DNA of 8,168 nt, from assembly GCA_009699025.1 (NCBI GenBank), contig WLOZ01000066.1:1-8168 (forward strand), written 5' to 3'. This document shows, piece by piece, positions 1-8,168 of the stretch. This stretch comes from Actinomycetota bacterium (GTDB taxonomy: Bacteria > Actinomycetota > Actinomycetes > S36-B12 > CAIYMF01). Each line of letters opens with the position of its first letter. Positions within the stretch are counted from its first letter, which is position 1. Position numbers and translations under genes: made by a program. Below the pieces are notes generated by a model. That model searched no databases, was not told the DNA's origin, and was given only the letters and a program-made list of their open reading frames with translations.

Positions 1-797
1 CCGCCCAGGGCGACCATGGCTCCGATGGGCAGTCCCCCGCCGAGGCCCTTGGCGAGCGTGACGACATCGGCTGTGACGCCCTCGGATTGGTGGGCGAACC
101 AGGTGCCGGTGCGGCCGATTCCGGTCTGCACCTCATCGAGCACTAGGAGCGCCCCGTGCTGGCGCGCAACGGCCTCGGCCGCGGCGAGGAAGCCAGCAGG
201 TGCCGGTACCACTCCGGCCTCTCCCTGCACCGGCTCGAGGAACACGGCGGCGGTGAGTGGGTCGACGGCGTTGGCGAGGGCGACTGGGTCACCGAACGGC
301 ACGAAGGCCACGTCGCCAGGAAGCGGCTCGAACGGCTCACGCTTGGCAGGCTGTCCGGTGAGTGCGAGGGCTCCCATCGTGCGCCCGTGGAAGGAGTCGA
401 CGGCGGCCACCACGCGGGTTCGTCCGGTAAGACGACTCAGCTTGAACGCGGCTTCGTTCGCCTCGGCACCAGAGTTGCAGAAGAACACTCGGCCGCCACG
501 AGCGCCCGCGGGGTCGAGCAGAGCCAACAGCCTCTCGGCCAACAGCACTCCGGGCTCGTGCACGGCGAGGTTGCTGGTGTGGCCAAGCGTGGCCACCTGC
601 CGAGTCACCGCCTCGACCACCGCCGGATGGGCGTGCCCCAGGGCATTGACCGCGATGCCAGCCACGAGGTCGAGGTACTCGACGCCGTCGACGTCCCACA
701 CCCGAGCACCCTGACCACGCACGAGCGCAACCGGCGGCGTTCCGTAGTTGTCTGACATCGAGCCCTGCCAGCGCGCCTGCCAACTCTCGGTCGTCAT
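1..797 (-). CDS. argD: N-acetylornithine aminotransferase ArgD, 3' end cut by the window edge
   Basis: This pyridoxal-phosphate (PLP) enzyme converts N-acetylglutamate semialdehyde to N-acetylornithine, with glutamate as amino donor, in cytoplasmic arginine synthesis. The reading frame is open from 797 to the left edge, giving 265 residues of an enzyme usually near 400, so the C-terminal third is missing. Class-III aminotransferase signatures are clear: [20 protein letters not shown] around residues 108-127, [19 protein letters not shown] following it, [12 protein letters not shown] with the PLP-contacting aspartate, and [14 protein letters not shown], in which Lys250 (codon 50-48) is the expected Schiff-base lysine. 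The ATG at 797 overlaps the argB stop as ATGA, and a GAGG Shine-Dalgarno-like motif (808-805) sits 7 nt upstream. The N-terminus ([15 protein letters not shown]) resembles mycobacterial ArgD from its first residues, which favours this start over the in-frame ATG at residue 14. No defect is visible in the part present. Confidence 0.96.
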   Translation of the reverse strand, partial: MTTESWQARWQGSMSDNYGTPPVALVRGQGARVWDVDGVEYLDLVAGIAVNALGHAHPAVVEAVTRQVATLGHTSNLAVHEPGVLLAERLLALLDPAGARGGRVFFCNSGAEANEAAFKLSRLTGRTRVVAAVDSFHGRTMGALALTGQPAKREPFEPLPGDVAFVPFGDPVALANAVDPLTAAVFLEPVQGEAGVVPAPAGFLAAAEAVARQHGALLVLDEVQTGIGRTGTWFAHQSEGVTADVVTLAKGLGGGLPIGAMVALG

Positions 798-1696
798 GAC
801 AGGACCTCGTTGTCGGGCAGCACGATGGTGCCCACGCTGCTGTCGCTAAACACACGGAGAATCACAGCGTGCGGCACGCGACCATCAATGACGTGGGCCT
901 TCTCGACGCCGCCCTTCACCGCGCGCAGACACGCCTCCATCTTGGGCACCATGCCACTCTCGAGCGAGGGCAGCAACGCCTCAAGCTCGCCTGCATGAAT
1001 GGTTGCGATGACCTCATCGCTCGACGGCCAGTCGCTGTAGAGGCCGGCGACGTCGGTGAGGACGACGAGCTTGCGGGCTCCCAGCGCTACAGCAAGGGCA
1101 GACGACGCCGTATCGGCGTTGACGTTGTACACCTGTCCGTCGTCTCCTACGCCAATGCTCGACACCACGGGAATTAGCCCCTGGTCGAGCAGCCCCAGCA
1201 CGAAGTCGGGGCGAACCGACACCACGTCGCCGACGAGGCCGAGGTCGACCGGCTCGCCGTCGATGACGGTTCCTCGGCGTTCAGCCGTGAAGAGGTGCGC
1301 GTCTTCGCCCGAGAGCCCCACAGCCCACGGCCCATGAGAGTTGAGCATTCCCACGATGTCGCGCTGAACCTGTCCGGTGAGCACCATGCGCACGATGTCC
1401 ATGGCCTCGGGGGTCGTGACGCGAAGCCCCCCGCGGAACTCGCTGGCCACGCCGAGCCGGTTGAGCATGGAGGTGATCTGGGGTCCGCCGCCGTGCACCA
1501 CTACCGGCCGGAGTCCGACAAGTCGAAGGAACACGACATCGGCCGCGAAGCCGGCAGCGAGCGCTGGATCGACCATCGCGTTGCCGCCGTATTTGAGCAC
1601 CACGGTGGCGCCACGGAAGCGCTCGAGCCACGGCAGCGCCTGGGCCAGTTCGCCTGCCTTCGCGAGTGCCTGCTCGGCGGTGATCGTGGTCCTCAT
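794..1696 (-). CDS. argB: Acetylglutamate kinase ArgB
   Basis: It phosphorylates N-acetylglutamate with ATP, the second step of arginine synthesis and often the feedback-controlled one. The 300 residues fit the family. Visible amino-acid-kinase motifs are VLKYGGNAM (Lys35 and the Gly37-Gly38 turn), VVVHGGGPQ (Gly69-71), GGLRVTTPE (Arg92), [12 protein letters not shown] with Asp195, LTDVAGLY, and MVPK with Lys252. About 30 residues precede the kinase core ([10 protein letters not shown]); such an N-terminal helix is known from hexameric, arginine-inhibited enzymes, and Arg26 matches a conserved arginine there. His268 of HVIDGRVPH is also kept. However, the usual Glu and Gly in the following strand and turn (pattern LLLExFTDxGxGT) are Arg281 and Ser287 here, positions linked to arginine inhibition. 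The ATG overlaps the argJ stop as ATGA; no strong Shine-Dalgarno is seen, so translational coupling is likely. Identity is certain; regulation by arginine is open. Confidence 0.97.
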   Translation of the reverse strand: MRTTITAEQALAKAGELAQALPWLERFRGATVVLKYGGNAMVDPALAAGFAADVVFLRLVGLRPVVVHGGGPQITSMLNRLGVASEFRGGLRVTTPEAMDIVRMVLTGQVQRDIVGMLNSHGPWAVGLSGEDAHLFTAERRGTVIDGEPVDLGLVGDVVSVRPDFVLGLLDQGLIPVVSSIGVGDDGQVYNVNADTASSALAVALGARKLVVLTDVAGLYSDWPSSDEVIATIHAGELEALLPSLESGMVPKMEACLRAVKGGVEKAHVIDGRVPHAVILRVFSDSSVGTIVLPDNEVLS

Positions 1697-2844
1697 GTCG
1701 AGTACGCCGAGTTCTCGTGCACGTAGGCGGCGGTGAGGTCATTGGTGAGAATCGTCGCCTCGCACGAACCCTCCCCCAGGTCGATGGTCACCTCGACCGC
1801 GCGTCCGCTCATATCGACAAGTGCGCGGTCGTCGCCGACCGAGCCCGCGCGACACACCCAGACACCGTTAATTGCGACACCGATGCGGTCGGGCGAGAAG
1901 GCAGCATCGGTGGTTCCCACGGCTGCGAGCACTCGCCCCCAGTTGGGGTCCTCGCCTGTGATGGCGCACTTGAAGAGGTTGCTCCGCGACACGGCTCGAC
2001 CCACGGTGACGGCGTCGTCTTCACTGGCCGCGGAACAGACCCGAATCGCGATGTCCTTGCTCGCACCCTCGGCGTCGGCAAGCAGTTGGCGCGCGAGGCT
2101 CTGGCACACGTCGGTGACCAGTTCCGCCAGCAGTGCGTGGTCGGGCTGGGTACCCGAAGCGCCGCTGGCCATCAGGATCACCGTGTCGTTGGTCGACATA
2201 CACCCGTCGGAGTCGAGCCGGTCGAAGCTCACCCGGGTAGCGCCCCGCAGGGCGACATCGAGTTCCGCCGCGGTGGCACTTGCATCGGTGGTGAGCACCA
2301 CCAGCATGGTGGCCAACCCGGGGGCGAGCATTCCGGCGCCCTTGGCCATGCCCCCCACCGTCACTCCGCCCCGCGATGCGACCGCAGTCTTGGGCACCGA
2401 GTCGGTGGTCATGATGGCGCGCGCCGCGTCAGCGCCGCCCGTGATCGAGAGTGCAGCGGCGGCTTCGTCGACGCCCGCCAGCAGGAGGTTCATCGGAAGC
2501 CGCTCGCCGATCAGCCCCGTGCTGCACACGAGTACGTCGATGGCCCCGACCCCGAGCGCTGCCGCTACATGCTCGGCAGTGCGATGGGTGTCTTGGAATC
2601 CCTCAGGGCCGGTGCAGGCGTTGGCACCGCCAGAGTTGAGAACTACCGCGCGGGTGCTCCCCACCTCGGCACAGCGCTGCGACCACAGCACGGGGGCGGC
2701 CTTCACCCGGTTCGTGGTGAACACCGCGGCAACTCCAAACTCAGGGCCGTCGCTCACCACAAGAGCGACATCGTGGGCACCGCTGGCCTTGAGTCCGGCG
2801 GTGACGCCCGCTGCCCGGAAGCCTTCGGCTGCGGTAACGCTCAT
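1693..2844 (-). CDS. argJ: Glutamate N-acetyltransferase / ornithine acetyltransferase ArgJ
   Basis: ArgJ moves the acetyl group from N-acetylornithine to glutamate, closing the acetyl cycle and releasing ornithine; bifunctional members also make N-acetylglutamate from acetyl-CoA. At 383 residues it is slightly below the usual 390-410. The family cuts itself between Ala and Thr in a KGxGMxxPxxATML segment, and this is present as [14 protein letters not shown], placing the cleavage before Thr179, which becomes the nucleophile of the beta chain. [10 protein letters not shown] (108-117) carries the Thr109-Gly110 pair of the oxyanion hole, and MTTDSVPK (145-152), the [11 protein letters not shown] block and EDPNWGR are also family hallmarks. 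The C-terminus has [16 protein letters not shown], like the usual NADYTT-type end. ATG overlaps the argC stop as ATGA; a run of G at about 10 nt upstream is only a weak ribosome site. The sequence alone does not show whether it is mono- or bifunctional. Confidence 0.97.
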   Translation of the reverse strand: MSVTAAEGFRAAGVTAGLKASGAHDVALVVSDGPEFGVAAVFTTNRVKAAPVLWSQRCAEVGSTRAVVLNSGGANACTGPEGFQDTHRTAEHVAAALGVGAIDVLVCSTGLIGERLPMNLLLAGVDEAAAALSITGGADAARAIMTTDSVPKTAVASRGGVTVGGMAKGAGMLAPGLATMLVVLTTDASATAAELDVALRGATRVSFDRLDSDGCMSTNDTVILMASGASGTQPDHALLAELVTDVCQSLARQLLADAEGASKDIAIRVCSAASEDDAVTVGRAVSRSNLFKCAITGEDPNWGRVLAAVGTTDAAFSPDRIGVAINGVWVCRAGSVGDDRALVDMSGRAVEVTIDLGEGSCEATILTNDLTAAYVHENSAYST

Positions 2845-3872
2845 GGCGCGACCCCCATGGAGGTGAGCCCGGCGGCCTCGGGCAGACCCAGCATCAGGTT
2901 CCCGTTCTGCACCGCCTGCCCGGCCGCGCCCTTCACCAGATTGTCGAGAGCCACGACCACGACCGCACGGCCCGAGTGGGTGTCGGCTGCGACCTGCAGG
3001 TGTACCGCATTGGAGCCGAGAGTGTAGGCGGTGCGGGGCCAGGAGCCCTCGGGGAGAAGGTGCACGAACCCCTCATGCGAGTAGGCCGCGCGCATCGCCT
3101 CGCGAAGCACGCCTGCGGTGACTCCCTCCGACAGTCGGGCGGTGCACGTCGCAAGGATCCCTCGGGGCATGGGAGCAAGCATCGGCGTGAAGCTGAGGGT
3201 CACCTGCTCACCCGCGGCCATTCCGAGGGTCTGCTCCATCTCGGGGGTGTGCTGGTGCAAACCGCCTACCTTGTAGGCACTCATGCTGCCCATCACTTCG
3301 CTGGCCAGCAGTTCGACCTTGGCACTGCGGCCAGCGCCCGTGGTGCCGCTGGCCGCGACCACCACGATGTCGGACGGCTCGACGAGCCCGGCTGCGAGCA
3401 GCGGCGCGAGGCCGAGAGCCACCGACGTGGCGTAGCAGCCTGGATTTGCGACTCGCTGGGCCGACGCGATCGCAGCACGCATGTGACCAAGCTCTGGCAG
3501 GCCGTACTGCCATGTTCCTGCGTGGTCTCCGCCGTAGTACGTGGCCCAGGCAGCGGGGCTGAGCAGGCGGAAGTCGGCACCGAGGTCGACGATCGGAAGG
3601 GATGCGGGCAGGGTGCGCACCAGCGCCGCGCTTTCGCCGTGCGGAAGGGCGGTGAAGACGATGTCGGCGCCCGCGAGGGCGTCGGCCGTAGTGGGTGCGA
3701 ACTCCTGGTCGATCACTCCGGTGAGGTGAGGATGCACCGCGCTGACTCGTTGGCCAGCGTTGGAGGCAGCCGTCACCGCCCCAATCGTGAGGGTGGGATG
3801 GGAGGCGAGCAGCCGTAGCAACTCTCCCCCCGCGTAGCCCGAGGCTCCCGCAACGCCTGCTGTGACGGTCAT
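2841..3872 (-). CDS. argC: N-acetyl-gamma-glutamyl-phosphate reductase ArgC
   Basis: This NADPH-dependent reductase turns N-acetylglutamyl phosphate into the semialdehyde. The 343 residues match the usual length. The N-terminus has the dinucleotide-binding loop GASGYAGGELLRLL (residues 9-22). The catalytic cysteine is Cys146 in VANPGCYATS, and GTTGAGRSAK (176-185) plus HQHTPEME (206-213) give the substrate/catalytic-histidine region. FTALPHGES (73-81), DLGADFRL (97-104) and YGLPELG (123-129) are also typical. ATG 3872 fits the family N-terminus (MTVTAGVAGASGYAGG). No Shine-Dalgarno motif lies in front of it; instead a TATACT -10-like box ends 6 nt before the ATG, so the mRNA may begin at the start codon. 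It appears to be the first gene of argC-argJ-argB-argD, joined to argJ by an ATGA overlap and separated from pheT by 30 bp. Confidence 0.97.
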   Translation of the reverse strand: MTVTAGVAGASGYAGGELLRLLASHPTLTIGAVTAASNAGQRVSAVHPHLTGVIDQEFAPTTADALAGADIVFTALPHGESAALVRTLPASLPIVDLGADFRLLSPAAWATYYGGDHAGTWQYGLPELGHMRAAIASAQRVANPGCYATSVALGLAPLLAAGLVEPSDIVVVAASGTTGAGRSAKVELLASEVMGSMSAYKVGGLHQHTPEMEQTLGMAAGEQVTLSFTPMLAPMPRGILATCTARLSEGVTAGVLREAMRAAYSHEGFVHLLPEGSWPRTAYTLGSNAVHLQVAADTHSGRAVVVVALDNLVKGAAGQAVQNGNLMLGLPEAAGLTSMGVAP

Positions 3873-3878
3873 GAAATC

Positions 3879-3900
3879 AGTATACGCATATGCACATACT
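3879..3900. promoter_or_regulatory. 22-bp palindrome, candidate ArgR-type operator
   Basis: Arms AGTAT and ATACT flank a perfect 8-bp core GCATATGC, with two unpaired positions on each side; 9 of 11 base pairs of the dyad match, centred between 3889 and 3890. It covers the whole promoter spacer and the -10 box of argC, where a bound repressor would block RNA polymerase. ArgR boxes in other bacteria are roughly 18-bp palindromes, and actinobacterial ones often carry TGCAT/ATGCA half-sites; TGCATA and TATGCA both occur inside this site, but the spacing is not the textbook one. ArgR is therefore the first candidate, not a proven ligand. Confidence 0.55.
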
Positions 3901-3906
3901 TATCAG
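3879..3906 (-). promoter_or_regulatory. Candidate leaderless promoter of the argCJBD operon
   Basis: On the minus strand a TATACT hexamer (3884-3879) is followed by six bases and then the argC ATG (3872). A -10 box normally spans -12 to -7, so transcription would start on the A of the ATG. A CTGATA hexamer (3906-3901), matching TTGACA at 4 of 6 bases, lies 16 bp upstream and overlaps the pheT stop. The gap is AT-rich against GC-rich surroundings, and there is no ribosome site. Leaderless transcripts with a TANNNT box in this position are common in Actinobacteria. The call is a motif-based inference; read-through from pheT could also contribute. Confidence 0.6.
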
Positions 3907-6421
3907 GCACGCAGGCTGGCCCCCACAGCAGCGGCGGCCGCAGCGAGGGCGCCCTCGCGCACCGCGGTGATGTCGTCGACACTCAGCGTGCGATCGGGCG
4001 CCCGCAGCCGCAGCGCGAAGGCCAGCGACTTGCGCCCCTCGCCCACCTGCGGGCCCTCGTACACGTCGAAGAGGCGCAGCGACTCAAGCAGCTCGCCCGC
4101 GCCTGATCGCAGAGCCGACTCGACATCGGAAGCGAGCACCGACGACTCGACCACCAGAGCGATATCTTCCTTAGCCACGGGGAAGGTGCCCACATGCGGA
4201 CCACTGACCACCGCACGAGCCAACGGGATGAGTGAGTCAAGGTCGACCTCAGCCATCGATGACCGCGCCGGCAACCCGACGGCCTCGACCACGCGAGGAT
4301 GCAACTCGCCCGCGTGCCCGATGACGACACCCTCAACAACCAATTCGGCGCAGCGGCCCGGATGCCAGGGCATCGGCGAGTTCCCGGGACGCACGACCAA
4401 TTCGCGATTCACCGCGGCCACGACCGTGCGCACCGCTTCAACGCTGTCGGACCAACCTGACGGCACGCCTGGTCCCCACCAGCCCGCACGGTCGCGAAGT
4501 CCGCACAGCAGCACCGCGACATGCGCGCGCTGCGTGGGTAGAAGTGCGTTGAGGGCGGCGAGTTCGTCGGCTGACGGGCGGTGCGTGACCGAGGGTCGGG
4601 GGGGCGTTGTCGTGCCTCGCGGTTCCTGACCGGGTGCTAGGTGCGACACAGATCCGATTTCGAAGAGCGCGAGGTCGGACGTGCCGCGACCGATGTTGCG
4701 GCGGCCTGCGGTGACAAGGCCAGGGAGAAGGGTGGTGCGCATGCCGGGTTGCTCGTCGGACAGGGGGTTGGCGAGCAGCAGCATCGCGCGCCGGGGATCG
4801 TCCGTAGGCAGGCCAAGTGCGTCGAGTTCGACGTCGCCCACGAACGGATAGGAGAGCACCTCGACGAATCCGGAGCCGGCGAGCGCCCGCCCCACCCGGC
4901 CACGCGCCTTTTGCCGCTCGGTGAGCCCGAAGCCGGCCGGGGCAGTGGGCAGCGTCGACGGAATCGCGTCGTAGCCGACGAGCCTGAGCACCTCCTCGAC
5001 GAGGTCGGCTGGGTCAGTGAGGTCGGGCCGCCAGCTGGGCGGTGCAACGACGAGTGGATCGGAGGCGTCATCGACCGCGCAGCCGACAGCGCGGAGGTGA
5101 CCCACCACCGTGGCAGCATCGACGGCAAGCCCAGCCGTGACTGATGGAAGGCTGACCGGGAGTGCGACCGTGGTGGGTTCGTGCGCAGCCTCCACGGCAG
5201 TCATGCCGAGGTAGCGGCCGCCGCCGAGCTGAAGAAGTAGTGCCGTGGCCCTCGCCGAGGCGTAGGGGGCAAGCACGCGGTCGACCCCGCGCTCAAAGCG
5301 ACGGGAGGCCTCGCTCGAGAGCTTGTGCCGACGACAGGTGCGGGCGATCGTGGTGGGGTCGAAGTGTGCGGCCTCAAGCACGATGGAGGTGGATTCATTG
5401 TCGATCTCGCTGGTGAGGCCCCCCATCACCCCGGCGATGCCGATGGGGCCGGAGTCGTCAGAAATCACTAGATCGTCAGCCGACAGTGCTCGCGACGCGT
5501 GGTCGAGCGTTTCGAGAGTCTCGCCAGCGCCAGCCGCGCGGGGCCGAACCGGGCCACGAAGCTTGGTGAGATCAAAGGCGTGCAGGGGCTGGCCGGTTTC
5601 GAGCATCACGTAGTTGGTGACGTCGACCGCCAACGACACGGAGCGCATGCCCGAGGCAACTAGCCGCCTGCTCATCCACGACGGAGTGGGCGCATGCGGG
5701 TCGAAGCCGGTAATGGTGCGCAGCGTGAAAAGGTCGCAGGCTGCGAGGTCGTCGGAGGCGCAGGGGTGGGGCTCACTGCCCGGCTCGGGGGCGGGGAGGT
5801 CGACGAGCTCGAGTCCGGGGTCTACGAACGCCACTTGGAACGCCGTTGCCGCCTCGCGTGCGATTCCGCGGATTGATAGCGCGTAACCACGGTCGGGTGT
5901 GACGGCAATGTCGAGCACCTCGTCGCCGATTCCGAGCAGGGGCTTGGCGTCGTCGCCGGGAGCGCCCGCATCGGCGGGGAGCACAATGATTCCGTCGTGC
6001 TCGTCGCCGAGCCCGAGTTCTCGCGCCGAGCAGATCATGCCGTCGGAGACGTGACCGTAGGTCTCGCGCGAGGCGATGCGGAAGTCGCCCGGAAGAACCG
6101 TTCCGGGCAGCGCGATGGCGACGAGGTCTCCGGCCGCGAAGTTGCGGGCTCCACAGATGATGCCGCGAATTCCGGGCGTGTCGGGGTGACCGTGCTCAGC
6201 CCCCACCTCGACCTGGCACCAGCGGATCGGCTTCTTATACTCGGCGAGTTCTTCAACCGAGACCACGCGACCCACAACCACCGGGCCGTCGACATCGGCG
6301 CCCATGACCTCGACCGATTCGACCTCGAGCCCGGCTCGCACTAGTGCCTCGGCGAGGCGACGACCATCGACGTCGGCGGGCAGGGCCGCGAACTCGCGCA
6401 CCCACGACACCGGGGCGCGCA

Positions 6422-6422
<1 letters not shown>
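3903..6422 (-). CDS. pheT: Phenylalanyl-tRNA synthetase beta subunit PheT
   Basis: This is the large subunit of the alpha2-beta2 enzyme that charges tRNA-Phe; it binds tRNA and edits mischarged Tyr-tRNA. The 839 residues are a full-length bacterial form. In order: the N-terminal MRAPVSWVREF motif; the EMAP-like tRNA-binding domain (about 40-150, with CGARNFAAGDLV and SDGMICS); the B3/B4 editing domain (about 210-400, with VTNYVMLETGQPLHAFD at 268-284, GIAGVMGG at 328-335 and SSEASRRFERGVD at 369-381); the B5 domain (about 415-490, PPSWRPDLTDPADLVEEVLR); a catalytic-like core without the active site; and the C-terminal ferredoxin-fold anticodon-binding domain (about 745-839, FPVAKEDIALVV to the end). 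The AGWWGPG segment (646-652) is common in actinobacterial PheT. Its ATG shares one base with the pheS stop (TGATG), supporting coupled 1:1 synthesis. The stop lies 30 bp before argC. Confidence 0.98.

Positions 6423-8168
<1,746 letters not shown>

Noticed and set aside
16..755. Overlapping plus-strand frames opposite argD
   Set aside because: The minus-strand frame encodes a clear ArgD with its PLP lysine; the plus-strand frames have no family features.
337..855. 172-codon minus-strand frame overlapping argD and the end of argB
   Set aside because: It is a frame-shifted reading of the same strand; ArgD and ArgB motifs are intact in the other frames, so there is no evidence for a real product or a frameshift.
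1717..3027. 436-codon open frame on the plus strand opposite argJ and the end of argC
   Set aside because: It lies antisense to two certain genes, has no recognisable domain, and is rich in His, Arg and Gly as expected for a shadow frame in GC-rich DNA.
3862..4629. 255-codon plus-strand open frame opposite the end of pheT, starting in the pheT-argC gap
   Set aside because: The composition (Ser, Thr, Arg, Ala) is that of an antisense shadow of PheT codons; it has no domain and no ribosome site. The gap is better explained as the argC promoter.

Overview
The window is a GC-rich stretch in which every convincing gene lies on the minus strand, so it reads right to left: end of a 2-oxoglutarate/Fe(II) oxygenase-like gene, pheS, pheT, argC, argJ, argB, start of argD. 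The order pheS-pheT followed by argC-argJ-argB-argD is familiar from Actinobacteria (Mycobacterium and Streptomyces have this layout). The residue patterns also look actinobacterial, for example the ArgB start with ALPWLERF before VLKYGGNAM and the AGWWGPG motif in PheT. I infer a high-GC actinobacterium, but the sequence does not let me name the class or genus. No rRNA, tRNA, CRISPR, insertion sequence or phage gene is visible.

Layout. (i) 8168-7578: C-terminal part of a protein with a HxD...H...R iron/2-oxoglutarate site and a low-complexity Gly/Met/Glu tail. (ii) 7577-7490: an 88-bp gap holding a candidate pheS promoter. (iii) 7489-3903: pheS and pheT, the two subunits of phenylalanyl-tRNA synthetase, joined by a TGATG stop/start overlap. 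(iv) 3902-3873: a 30-bp AT-rich gap with a candidate promoter overlapped by a near-perfect 22-bp palindrome. (v) 3872-1: argC, argJ, argB and argD, each joined to the next by an ATGA overlap; argD runs off the left edge.

Together the arg genes cover the acetylated-intermediate part of arginine synthesis. ArgJ makes N-acetylglutamate and recycles the acetyl group from N-acetylornithine, ArgB phosphorylates N-acetylglutamate, ArgC reduces the phosphate to the semialdehyde, and ArgD transaminates it to N-acetylornithine. By analogy with other Actinobacteria, argF, argR, argG and argH may follow beyond the left edge, but this cannot be seen here.

This is mostly an ordinary housekeeping region, and I found no convincing new multi-gene system. 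The points worth a second look are the compact argC control region (a -10 element placed for leaderless transcription inside an operator-like palindrome), two substitutions in ArgB at positions linked to arginine feedback, a similar possible leaderless start for pheS, and the uncharacterised oxygenase-like gene upstream of pheS.
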